The notes under the pieces were generated by a model, which was not told where the DNA came from, did no database searches, and was given only the letters and a program-made list of their open reading frames with translations. The position numbers and the translations under genes are program-made. From positions 62,001 through 126,000 of the forward strand of contig NZ_JAILYJ010000004.1 in assembly GCF_019793465.1 (NCBI RefSeq): 64,000 nt of DNA, given 5' to 3'. Source of the DNA: Rhizobium croatiense. GTDB lineage: Bacteria > Pseudomonadota > Alphaproteobacteria > Rhizobiales > Rhizobiaceae. Below are positions 54,601 to 61,622 of this stretch, piece by piece. The first letter of the stretch is position 1. Every line of letters starts with the position of its first letter.

Positions 54601-55447
54601 TGAGACCCGCATCAATATTGGTCGCGCCTATGTCGATCTCCTGCACGAAATCACGCCGAACCTGAAGGCCGAATATGCGCTCTTCGGCACGCGCCTGGAA
54701 GGCGACGGCGTTGACGTCAGCCGGCTCGAACCACGCTTCGGCTTTGCCTGGGCGCCGACGCAGAACCATTGGCTGCGCGCCGCTTTCATGCGCCAGAGCG
54801 CCGACACGGGCGTTCCCACGCTTGCGCCGATCGGCATCCTTGGCCTTCAGGCGAACCAGTTTTCCGTCGGCACTGAAGGTTACGTCGATACGGCGGCCTT
54901 TCAATGGGATGCCGAATGGACCGATCGTCTGTTCACCACGGTGGAGTACCAGCATCAGGAGCTCCATGATTTTTCGATCGGTCTACCCCTGATCGCTCTC
55001 CCGGCCATCGACAGCTTTCCGCTCTCGCGCGGCAGCATCGACCGCGCCGCCGTCACCGCCAATGTTGCGCTCGGCAACGGTTTCGGCCTTTCGGCCACCT
55101 ACGCCTACATGGATTCGGAAAACAAGGATCCGGGGACCTTCAATTACGGTGGCTCCCTGCCCTATATCCCGAAGAATTCCGGCCAGATCGCGCTGACCTG
55201 GGTCAACGAGGCCAAGGTCAAGGCGACGGTGGCGGCAAATTACATCGGCGAGCGCGACGGCGACGATCTCGGCACCAAGCTCGACGACTATTGGAGCCTC
55301 GACGCCCACCTTGTCTGGGAACCCTTCGACAAGCGCATCGAGCTCGAGGCTGCCGCCTATAATCTGCTCGACGAAGAGTTCGAGATCACGCCCGGCGTGC
55401 CCGGCTGGGGCCGCGCCTTCAAGGGCACGCTCAAAGTCCGCTTCTAA
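51677..55447 (+). CDS. FecR-TPR-outer-membrane beta-barrel fusion protein
   Basis: A 1256-residue exported protein. Signal peptide 1-28 (AMADP). A FecR domain (about 60-175) is seen in LLTGDVLRTNANGQLAIVF, LRVG-type repeats (VRLGRNSSLQV), and TPAAAAAIRGTDW. TPR repeats follow at about 280-600 with repeated ALDPDHPMAL, ELDPQDPLLHANLAILY. The C-terminal half (about 640-1256) is a beta-barrel resembling a TonB-dependent receptor, with alternating polar/hydrophobic strands and a final Phe. It is thus a three-part outer-membrane protein of unusual make-up. The stop overlaps the start of the CHASE2 cyclase gene, so the two are coupled. Confidence 0.85.
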   Translation: MRGYSNNICRIGMALAFAVPGFGLPAMADPVQRATPVAGSVIARKTGEEVRFIDVSDWRSVDINQDLLTGDVLRTNANGQLAIVFSDHTQVRLGRNSSLQVKKMAASGDTVLELQAGTIWARAQRGGQGLTVETPAAAAAIRGTDWTMTVEGAKTSMIVLEGRVALSNPQGSVEVSEGEGAVATIGQAPHKIISVNPDDREQMLFYLDLRDGFDLMPTSPLRADRMATERRRLLALPPERRTTEDWLDLAEVQSAFDGRQAAAATLQNIRGRKLTAAQQARVDLIDATIAGSEKRYGDAARLFQKALPHLDPSRRNMAQYGGYFARSLADPAHAEQPPANTTGPYGAIMEAYTTGFLKDPRAAIEIIRKAEQRYPDDPTLPAVRAELAQLTDDREQMKQAIERSLALDPDHPMALSARASYKAVYESDINGALADLNRAIELAPGGSSTLNSLGLLQSSRDANGEAEKAFKKAIELDPQDPLLHANLAILYLDQGRMKEAKREIDTSIALDPSFDIALLARGRYHLQTGERDKALQDLLAASTANPAHSQSQLMLAAAHYEKGDRIPSQQALDNADRLDNNDPVISSFRTAVDIDDYDADGAIRNAQEYLRRSRARGGDYSGLGANASAGSTLNNAFRLQGLDAWGRYYGDAAFDPFKGTGYIDQSIKGSIFPYVNATSFSDDNIIQNRGNASSYSSFIQGLLLSPHMLSGRSRSATLFDVPFIEGSLGGGINSVDGHTRRIGEADIQGYSNETIPISFYGNLTWEELALDGDYRDFGGYATDNKLLGGNGYLTATVTPDDRVVAYFNHANNDGTLNALSTDPSLSDALNPVLRFFGLPLAPDELPLYTTRRDTTRLTSAGVGWSHTFAYENVLNAAVLYQQTEAKTTNDIQFDWADVPLLGGPGRDIRPFLQTSDENDSKAYIAALSHIIGDGSLTWRYGVEGGWLDASRETYFHLEDVIPGLVDGVTDGPTKVETRINIGRAYVDLLHEITPNLKAEYALFGTRLEGDGVDVSRLEPRFGFAWAPTQNHWLRAAFMRQSADTGVPTLAPIGILGLQANQFSVGTEGYVDTAAFQWDAEWTDRLFTTVEYQHQELHDFSIGLPLIALPAIDSFPLSRGSIDRAAVTANVALGNGFGLSATYAYMDSENKDPGTFNYGGSLPYIPKNSGQIALTWVNEAKVKATVAANYIGERDGDDLGTKLDDYWSLDAHLVWEPFDKRIELEAAAYNLLDEEFEITPGVPGWGRAFKGTLKVRF

Positions 55448-57426
55448 TGCGCGAACGGGACAACCGTCGGCAGGCCGGGCTGGACGGCGGCCAGGCCGGA
55501 AGCCGCCGCCTCCGGCTGCTGGTGCTGTCGCTGACCGTGCTGGTCGCCATCTCGCTGCTGTCGCGCCTGCCCGCTTGGTCGCTGCTCGAGCTCAGAAGCT
55601 TCGATTATCTCTCGACGTTCGACGATCCGCGTCCGCCGCAGGGCGGACCCGTCATCGTCGCGATCGACGAGCCCTCGCTCGCCGATATCAACGCACAATG
55701 GCCCTGGCCGCGCAGCCTGCATGCCGAGCTCGTCACCCAGCTTCGCGCGGCTGGCGCCCGCGTCATCGGCATCGACATCATCATGGCAGAGCCCTCCACT
55801 CCCAGCAACGACGCGGCAATCGCTAGGGCGGTCGGTCCCGATGTCGTGCTTGCCGGCGACGAAACGCTGATCGAGACACCCCAGGCCTCGCAGCTGATCC
55901 GCGCCACGCCGCTGCCGGCGCTGACGCAAGCCGGTGCCGTGACCGGCATCGCCTCGATCGATCTCAGCGGCGACGGCATCTTCCGCCGAATTCCGGGCTA
56001 TGAGGACGGCTTTGCCGCCATGCTGGCCAAGGCCTCGGGCGCGGAAGCGGAGATCCTGCCGGCCGGCCGGCTGATCCAGTCCTTCGGCCCGGCCCGCAGC
56101 TACCCCACAGTCTCCTATTACCAGGCGCTCGATCCTGGGAACCTGCTGCCGCCAGGTTATTTCAAGGACCGCGTCGTCCTCGTCGGGCTCAGCCTGCAGA
56201 ATGCTCCTGAAATCGACAAGGGCGGCGTCGACGCCTTCGCGACACCCTATACGGTTCACACCGGCAAGCTCGTCTCCGGCGTCGAAATCCAGGCGACGAT
56301 TTACGACAATATCCGCGACGGCCTGTCGATCGCGGAAGCGCGCCTGCCGACGGTCGCCGCCTGCATCCTGATCTCGGTGCTGCTTGCGGCCGTCACCGTC
56401 TGGCGTTCGACGGGATGGCTGACGATCGTGACCAGCGCGGCCGCCCTCCTCGCCTTCGTGGCCGTCAGCTTTGCCGGCATCCGGCTTGGCCACGTCTTCG
56501 TTTCGCCGCTCGGGCCGACGGTCGCCTATATCGCGGTCGCCTTCGGCCAGGCTGCCTTCGACTATGCCGAAGAGCGCCGCAACAAGCGCCAGATCATCCG
56601 CGCTTTCGCCCAATATATTTCGCCCGACCTCGTCCGCCGCCTGTCGAACGACCCCTCGCAGCTGAAGCTCGGCGGCGAGCGGCGCACGCTGTCGGTGTTG
56701 TTTTCCGACGTCCGCGGCTTCACCACTATCGCCGAGACGCTGAAGGACGATCCGGAGCAACTGACCGGCCTGATCAACCGGCTGCTGACGCCGCTGTCCG
56801 ATGTGGTGATGGATCACGGTGGCACGATCGACAAATATATGGGCGACTGCATTATGGCCTTCTGGAATGCACCGCTCGACGATCCCGACCATGCGCTCCA
56901 CGCCGTGCGCGCCTCGCTCGCCATGCAGGCGGCGATTTCGCGGCTGAACACTCAGCTGGAACGGGAGGCGGCCGCACTCGGCCGCAAGCCGCACGTCCTG
57001 AAGATGGGTGTCGGCATCAACACAGGCGAATGCATCGTCGGCAATATGGGCTCGACCCGCCGCTTCGACTATTCCTGCCTCGGCGACAGCGTCAACCTCG
57101 CCTCGCGCCTCGAAGGCGCCTCGAAGAATTACGGCGTCGCCCTGCTGCTCGGCGAAGAAACCGCAAGGCTGGTGGCCGCCAACTACACCGTCGTCGAACT
57201 CGACCGCATCATCGTCAAAGGCCGCACCGCCCCCTCGCCCATCTTCACCGTGGTGCACAAGGCCGACGCCGCAGCGCTTGCCGCGCATGAGGCGTTTATC
57301 GAGGCGAAATATGCCGGGAGACTGGCACCACCCGATGCCGTCTTCGACAAACTGGCTGCTTACATACCCGAGCTTGCCTCCTACTACGCGATCGTGCGGG
57401 ATGCACTGACAGAAGGCGGGGAATGA
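55447..57426 (+). CDS. CHASE2-domain adenylate/guanylate cyclase
   Basis: A 659-residue protein. After a first membrane helix (about 20-40) it has an extracytoplasmic CHASE2 domain (about 50-290; PVIVAIDEPSLADINAQWPWPR and AGARVIGIDIIMAEPS). Three membrane helices (about 297-375) follow, then a class III cyclase (about 400-600) with metal-binding Asp in LFSDVRGFTTIAE, GTIDKYMGDCIMAFW, and FDYSCLGDSVNLASRLEG. The Lys in DKYMGD and the Asp in FDYS are as in adenylate cyclases. It overlaps the FecR fusion gene by one base. CHASE2 cyclases are often paired with FecR proteins, and a signal may pass from the outer membrane to cAMP. Confidence 0.9.
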   Translation: MRERDNRRQAGLDGGQAGSRRLRLLVLSLTVLVAISLLSRLPAWSLLELRSFDYLSTFDDPRPPQGGPVIVAIDEPSLADINAQWPWPRSLHAELVTQLRAAGARVIGIDIIMAEPSTPSNDAAIARAVGPDVVLAGDETLIETPQASQLIRATPLPALTQAGAVTGIASIDLSGDGIFRRIPGYEDGFAAMLAKASGAEAEILPAGRLIQSFGPARSYPTVSYYQALDPGNLLPPGYFKDRVVLVGLSLQNAPEIDKGGVDAFATPYTVHTGKLVSGVEIQATIYDNIRDGLSIAEARLPTVAACILISVLLAAVTVWRSTGWLTIVTSAAALLAFVAVSFAGIRLGHVFVSPLGPTVAYIAVAFGQAAFDYAEERRNKRQIIRAFAQYISPDLVRRLSNDPSQLKLGGERRTLSVLFSDVRGFTTIAETLKDDPEQLTGLINRLLTPLSDVVMDHGGTIDKYMGDCIMAFWNAPLDDPDHALHAVRASLAMQAAISRLNTQLEREAAALGRKPHVLKMGVGINTGECIVGNMGSTRRFDYSCLGDSVNLASRLEGASKNYGVALLLGEETARLVAANYTVVELDRIIVKGRTAPSPIFTVVHKADAAALAAHEAFIEAKYAGRLAPPDAVFDKLAAYIPELASYYAIVRDALTEGGE

Positions 57427-57474
57427 CGGCGCAGCATTTGTCGCCACATGAGTTGGCACGGCACCCTCCAACGC

Positions 57475-57609
57475 TCCTCATCCTGAGGTGCGGAGGCCGT
57501 AGGCCGAAGCCTCGAAGGACACGCCGCAACATAGCTCCTTGCATCCATCAATCCGCAGCACACCCGCCTCGTCCTTCGGGGCCCCTGCGGGGCGCCTCAG
57601 GATGAGGCT
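57475..57609. repeat. CCTCATCCTGAGG-type repeat, copy 1
   Basis: About 135 bases with palindromic ends (CTCATCCTGAGG and CCTCAGGATGAG) and inner block GCCTCGAAGGACACGCCGCAACA. Copy 2 starts 192 bases on and includes matching flanks (CTCCAA before, TTGAGCG after), so the pair looks like a tandem duplication. A third copy is at 60407. Confidence 0.8.
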
Positions 57610-57666
57610 CTCTTGAGCGCTGGGGCATCCTCGACGCCGTTGCTATCGCGCGGCACACTCCAACCT

Positions 57667-57801
57667 CCCTCATCCTGAGGTGGGCAGGCCGAAGGCCGGA
57701 GCCTCGAAGGACACGCCGCAACATTGCGCCTTGCACCCATCAAACGGCAGCGCACCCGCCTCGTCCTGCGAAGCCCTTTGGGGCGCCTCAGAATGAGGCT
57801 C
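57667..57801. repeat. CCTCATCCTGAGG-type repeat, copy 2
   Basis: Second tandem copy with the same internal blocks (GAAGGCCGGAGCCTCGAAGG, GGGCGCCTCAG). Its right end has one mismatch (CAGAATGAG). Confidence 0.8.
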
Positions 57802-57847
57802 TCTCTTGAGCGTTGGTGGCATCCTCCAGATTGGCGGGAGGAGACCG

Positions 57848-58429
57848 TTATGTATCCCGCAGCCTTGCGATCTCAGGTGCTACGATTGCCATAAACAATC
57901 CGGGATCGCCAAGCGCCCGCGCCGAAAGCATCGCCCCATGAACCGAGGCCATCAGCATTTGCGCCTGCTCGTCCGGACGCTTGTCCAGCCGGAACAGGCC
58001 CTGCTCGACGCCGGCCCGCAGCACCGAGGTCAGCCATGCCGCCAGATTTCGGAAATGGGTGCGGACGCGCAATGCTACCTCATCGGGCAGCATCTGCATT
58101 TCGCTGGCGAGCATGGCGCAGACGCAGAAGGGTTGCGAAGCGTTCTCGATGCAGGAACGCCAGTAGTCGATGTAGAGCTGCAGCTGATCGGCAGGGCTTG
58201 CGGCCTGCTCGCGCAGCGACTGCAATCCAGCCGCCGCCTGCTTGGTGTAGCGATCCACCAGCACCGCGACCAGCTCGGCTTTGGCAGGAAAATGATGGTG
58301 GATGCTCGCCTTGCGGATGCCGATCGCGTCCGCAATGTCAGCATAGCTGAAGCCGTTATAGCCGCCCGCGACGATGAGCGACTGGGCGATATCGAGGATC
58401 TTGTCCGATGTCGAAGCCATTGATTTCAT
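57848..58429 (-). CDS. TetR-family transcriptional regulator
   Basis: A 193-residue protein with a TetR helix-turn-helix (GFSYADIADAIGIRKASIHHHFPAKAELV, about 25-53) and a helical ligand domain. It is divergent from the DUF308-like gene at 58568. Two copies of a palindromic site lie between the two genes (58441-58452 and 58533-58544), which supports autoregulation and control of the neighbour. Confidence 0.92.
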   Translation of the reverse strand: MKSMASTSDKILDIAQSLIVAGGYNGFSYADIADAIGIRKASIHHHFPAKAELVAVLVDRYTKQAAAGLQSLREQAASPADQLQLYIDYWRSCIENASQPFCVCAMLASEMQMLPDEVALRVRTHFRNLAAWLTSVLRAGVEQGLFRLDKRPDEQAQMLMASVHGAMLSARALGDPGLFMAIVAPEIARLRDT

Positions 58430-58440
58430 AGCGTCGCCTA

Positions 58441-58452
58441 CCTTCTAGTAGG
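58441..58452. promoter_or_regulatory. TetR operator-like site, copy 1
   Basis: CCTTCTAGTAGG, identical to copy 2 in 11 of 12 bases. It lies 12 bases upstream of the TetR start codon, where bound repressor would block the TetR promoter. Confidence 0.65.
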
Positions 58453-58532
58453 GAGATTGTCAAGGCCTGGTGCTTGGCTCTCCCCTCACAAGAAGGTGTC
58501 CGCCGATCGCATTGACTCAAAATCGGGACCTT

Positions 58533-58544
58533 CCTACTAGTAGG
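58533..58544. promoter_or_regulatory. TetR operator-like site, copy 2
   Basis: CCTACTAGTAGG, a perfect 12-base palindrome, 23 bases upstream of the DUF308-like start. Confidence 0.7.
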
Positions 58545-58567
58545 TAGACAACACAAGGAGCCTATCC

Positions 58568-59125
58568 ATGCAAACTCAATCCTTCAACCAGTCGAACTGG
58601 CTGCGATCCTACTATTTCACCCGCGCCGCATTCTCGGTCATCTGGATTGCCGCCGCCATTGCCTTTGCCGGGCAGCCGGGCGCCGCGGCCTTCCTGCTGG
58701 TGATCTATCCCTTGTGGGATGCGCTCGCCAATCTGATCGACGCCCGGGTCAATGGGGGCCTTCGCTCCAACCCGTCCCAGGCGTTGAACGTCGCGGTCAG
58801 CACGATCACGGCGCTCGCCGTCATCATAGCGCTTGGCATGAGCACCTATGCCGTCCTCGCCGTCTTCGGGGCCTGGGCGATCCTCTCGGGCCTGTTGCAG
58901 CTCTGTACCGGCGTAAGGCGCTGGCGCACCGAAGGCGCCCAATGGGTGATGATCCTGAGCGGCGCGCAGTCCGCCCTTGCCGGCGGCTTCATGATCGGCC
59001 GATCGCTCGGCACCGCCATCCCGACGATCCTCGATGTCGTGCCTTACGCAGGGTTTGGTGCATTCTACTTCCTGCTCTCCTCGATCTGGCTTGCAGTCGC
59101 AGCCTTTCGCAAGGCGCCTGCATAG
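58568..59125 (+). CDS. DUF308/HdeD-like membrane protein
   Basis: A 185-residue protein with about six membrane helices, of the DUF308 type (YYFTRAAFSVIWIAAAIAF, then ALNVAVSTITALAVIIAL, then GAWAILSGLLQLCTGVRRWR). Start ATG 58568 follows AAGGAG. HdeD in E. coli protects against acid stress, but this link is only family-based. It is controlled by the divergent TetR protein. Confidence 0.85.
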   Translation: MQTQSFNQSNWLRSYYFTRAAFSVIWIAAAIAFAGQPGAAAFLLVIYPLWDALANLIDARVNGGLRSNPSQALNVAVSTITALAVIIALGMSTYAVLAVFGAWAILSGLLQLCTGVRRWRTEGAQWVMILSGAQSALAGGFMIGRSLGTAIPTILDVVPYAGFGAFYFLLSSIWLAVAAFRKAPA

Positions 59126-59286
59126 GCACGATCACGCCCCTTCGGCGGCAAACTTGCCACCGCAAGGGGCCGCATCCGCCCCATTCAACATCTCGGCGAT
59201 GCAGGAGATTTGCGGGAGACGATGACATTCTTTCGCGCTATGAAGGGTGATCACAGTCCCCGCCCCCAGACCCCGAGGTCACTCCC

Positions 59287-60267
59287 ATGGCTTTGAAAGT
59301 TCTCTTCATTGGCGGCACCGGCCAGATTTCCTACCCTTGCGTCGAACGCGCCGTTGCCGCGGGCCACCATGTCAGCGTCTACAATCGCGGCTTGAGAGAT
59401 GCCGCCCTGCCCGCCGGTGTCACCTCGATCGTCGGCGAATTGGGATCGAGCGCCTACGCCGATCTCGCCGGGGCCGGATATGATGTCATCTGCCAGTTCA
59501 TCGCCTTCACGCCGGATCAGGTCGCCCGCGACATCGAGGTCTTCTCGGCCAATTGCGGCCAGTACATTTTCATTTCCTCGGCTTCCGTCTATGAAAAGCC
59601 ACCGCGTCACTACGTGATCACCGAGGAGACGCCGGCGATCAATCCCTACTGGCCTTACAGCCAAGCCAAGATCGCCTGCGAGGAACTGCTGAAAGAATCC
59701 GGCAACCTCGCCTGGACGATCGTCCGCCCCAGCCACACCGTCCGCACCGGCCTGCCGATCATGATGGCCGACAGCGATATCATGGCAAGGCGCATGCTGG
59801 ACGGCGAGCCCATCATCGTGGCCGGCGACGGCCACACGCCCTGGACGCTCACCCGCTCGGTCGATTTCGCCGTGCCTTTCGTCGGCCTGTTCGGCAAGCA
59901 GGCGGCGCTGAACGAGATTTTCCACATCACCTCCGACCGCGCGCACATCTGGGACGATATCCAGAAGACGATCGCAAGGCTGCTCGGCGTCGAGGCAAAG
60001 ATCGTCCACGTGCCGACGGACACGCTGATCCGCTATAACGAGGAGTGGGTCGGCCCGCTCCTGGGCGACAAGGCCTGGACTGCCATCTTCGACAATGCGA
60101 AGGTCAAACGCGTGGCGGGCGACTTCACCTGCGCCGAAAGCCTCGACGAAATCCTCGCCGACTCGATCATGCACCTCAAGCAACGCCTGGCCAAAAACCG
60201 CCCGCCGAAGGGCGAACTCGATGCCCTGATCGACAGGATTTGTGCGGAGCAAGGCGCCCTTGGTTAG
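59287..60267 (+). CDS. NAD-dependent epimerase/dehydratase (extended SDR)
   Basis: A 326-residue protein with the Rossmann motif GGTGQIS near residue 9 and SSASVYEKPPRHY in the active-site region. The YxxxK motif is present as YSQAK (in NPYWPYSQAK). Substrate is probably a sugar nucleotide or another polyol, not identified. It stands alone, followed by a repeat copy at 60407. Confidence 0.85.
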   Translation: MALKVLFIGGTGQISYPCVERAVAAGHHVSVYNRGLRDAALPAGVTSIVGELGSSAYADLAGAGYDVICQFIAFTPDQVARDIEVFSANCGQYIFISSASVYEKPPRHYVITEETPAINPYWPYSQAKIACEELLKESGNLAWTIVRPSHTVRTGLPIMMADSDIMARRMLDGEPIIVAGDGHTPWTLTRSVDFAVPFVGLFGKQAALNEIFHITSDRAHIWDDIQKTIARLLGVEAKIVHVPTDTLIRYNEEWVGPLLGDKAWTAIFDNAKVKRVAGDFTCAESLDEILADSIMHLKQRLAKNRPPKGELDALIDRICAEQGALG

Positions 60268-60406
60268 AGATGGCGACAGTCGGGTCGCCTCGCCAGGGAT
60301 CCGGCTTTAGATGCTCTGTCCTTGCCGGAATGCGAGATATTGTCCGTCCGCCGAACGCAAAGGGCCATTCTCCGACGCCCTCCTTGGGCGCGGCATCCCC
60401 CAAGGT

Positions 60407-60540
60407 TCCTCATCCTGAGGTGCGCAGGCCAAAGGCCGGAGCCTCGAAGGACACGCGCCGACGCTGCTCCTTGCATCCATCACCCCAGCGCATCCGCCTC
60501 GCCCTTCGAGGACCCTGAGGGGCACCTCAGGATGAGGCTC
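60407..60540. repeat. CCTCATCCTGAGG-type repeat, copy 3
   Basis: Same unit as at 57475 and 57667, with GGCCGGAGCCTCGAAGGACACG and the closing ACCTCAGGATGAGG. It fills most of the gap between the epimerase gene and the nucleotidyltransferase gene. Confidence 0.8.
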
Positions 60541-60599
60541 GTGGACGCAAGCGCCTTGCAACGCCTGCGGACGAGAACAATGCCGCCGCTTCCTCATCC

Positions 60600-61349
60600 C
60601 TATTCCGGCCGCCGCGCCTCCAGCGGGGCCTCCTGCCTGAAGCCGTCGAGACAGCGGCCGCCGTGCAAGGCGAGCTCGCTGTCGGCCAATGCCAGCAGCC
60701 CACTGCCGTCACCCTGCGCCGCCAGCCTGAACGCGGCATCGAACTCGGCTGCGAGCCGCGCATCGAGCTTCCTGATGAGACGCGGCGCCCACTTGCCACG
60801 GCCGGTCCATGTGCCGCGCCCAAGCAGGATCAGGTCGGCAAGTCTCGGGTAGAGGAGCGCGGCGACGGCGGTGATTTCTTCCGGCGGGCGGTCGCCGCGC
60901 AGGTCATCGGTGAGATCAGAGACATGATAGCGCAGCATGTCGTAACCCGCGCCGGCAAGCGGTTTCGGCCCTGCGGCGAGCACATCCGCCGCCTTTGCCT
61001 GGATCAGGCGCGCACGCTCGGCATCCGGCCCAACGATGCTGCCCGTCGCAACCATGTTGACGATGACGGGACAGCCGCTCTCCGCGTCCTGGTGGAGATA
61101 ATGCGCCAGTGTTTCAGGATCATGGACGAAGGCCTCGACAGGAAAACCTTCTTCGGTAAAGGACTCCCGCCAGGCTCTTTCCAGCGACGGAAACACCACG
61201 ACTAGGTCGATATCCGAGAAGGCGGTGCCCTCGCCGCGCATGATGGAGCCGGAGACATAGGCAAAGGCGGCCCCGGCATAGCGGCTGGCAAGGGCGCGGC
61301 GGGCGACGGCAAGCGCCCGCTCGGCAAGAATCTGTTTCTTCACATCCAC
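60600..61349 (-). CDS. Nucleotidyltransferase-fold protein (antibiotic adenylyltransferase-like)
   Basis: Start GTG 61349, with GAGGACGAG upstream. The open frame to 61427 runs through the terminator and is not used. The 249-residue protein has the pol-beta-type signature GSIMRGEGTAFSDIDLVVVF (about 30-50), with Ser and the two metal Asp residues. A later helical part is of the aminoglycoside-adenylyltransferase style, but no sub-family is certain. Its leader carries a full attenuator (61382-61508), which is unexpected for an ordinary enzyme. Role as a resistance or tailoring enzyme is inference. Confidence 0.7.
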   Translation of the reverse strand: MDVKKQILAERALAVARRALASRYAGAAFAYVSGSIMRGEGTAFSDIDLVVVFPSLERAWRESFTEEGFPVEAFVHDPETLAHYLHQDAESGCPVIVNMVATGSIVGPDAERARLIQAKAADVLAAGPKPLAGAGYDMLRYHVSDLTDDLRGDRPPEEITAVAALLYPRLADLILLGRGTWTGRGKWAPRLIRKLDARLAAEFDAAFRLAAQGDGSGLLALADSELALHGGRCLDGFRQEAPLEARRPE

Positions 61350-61381
61350 GATCTCGTCCTCGAATGCGGGAGGCGAGCGGG

Positions 61382-61412
61382 CAAACAAAAACCCGCTCGT
61401 TTCCGGCGGGTT
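61382..61412 (-). terminator. Attenuator terminator before the nucleotidyltransferase gene
   Basis: On the minus strand AACCCGC pairs with GCGGGTT (stem at 61390-61412 on the plus numbering), followed by TTTTTGTTTG, an intrinsic terminator 33 bases before the gene. An upstream hairpin CCACCGCC-TC-GGCGGTGG (61457-61474) lies inside the leader ORF. Its GGCGGTGGGT arm (61455-61464) can pair with ACCCA-ac-CCGCC (61405-61416) instead, forming an antiterminator. The mutually exclusive pairing is seen by eye, not folded by program. Confidence 0.7.
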
Positions 61413-61442
61413 GGGTTTCGGCAGCAATGAACGGAATTCAGT

Positions 61443-61508
61443 TCACGCGTCTGCACCCACCGCCGAGGCGGTGGTCGTAGACGTCGAAACAGCAAACATC
61501 CTGTTCAT
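61443..61508 (-). CDS. Thr/Ser-rich leader peptide (21 residues) of an attenuator
   Basis: A 21-codon ORF beginning ATG at 61508 and ending TGA at 61443. The run Ser-Thr-Ser-Thr-Thr-Thr (codons TCG ACG TCT ACG ACC ACC) directly precedes hairpin 1, whose left arm ACCACCGCC overlaps the last Thr codons. Stalling there would leave the second arm free to pair with the terminator arm. This arrangement is like biosynthetic operon leaders such as thrL, though the downstream gene is not threonine biosynthetic. It has a predicted leaderless start. Confidence 0.6.
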   Translation of the reverse strand: MNRMFAVSTSTTTASAVGADA

Positions 61509-61515
61509 GGCGGCG

Positions 61516-61544
61516 AGGATATCGCCCGGCGGCGATAGCGTCAA
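61516..61544 (-). promoter_or_regulatory. Promoter of the leader peptide/nucleotidyltransferase transcript
   Basis: TTGACG (61539-61544) and TATCCT (61516-61521) are separated by exactly 17 bases on the minus strand. The start of transcription would lie at about the leader ATG 61508. Confidence 0.65.
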
Positions 61545-61622
61545 TGCGCCGAGAATGCTTCCCCGGCGCGCCGTTTTCCGTTTAAGATGAGGATAAGACT
61601 CGCCAAAAGGAAGAGCCCGCCC

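Noticed and set aside
53195-54967. 590-residue minus-strand frame
   Set aside because: Antisense to the FecR-TPR-barrel gene; no motif or ribosome site.
55444-57471. 675-residue minus-strand frame
   Set aside because: Antisense to the CHASE2 cyclase gene, with shadow-frame composition.
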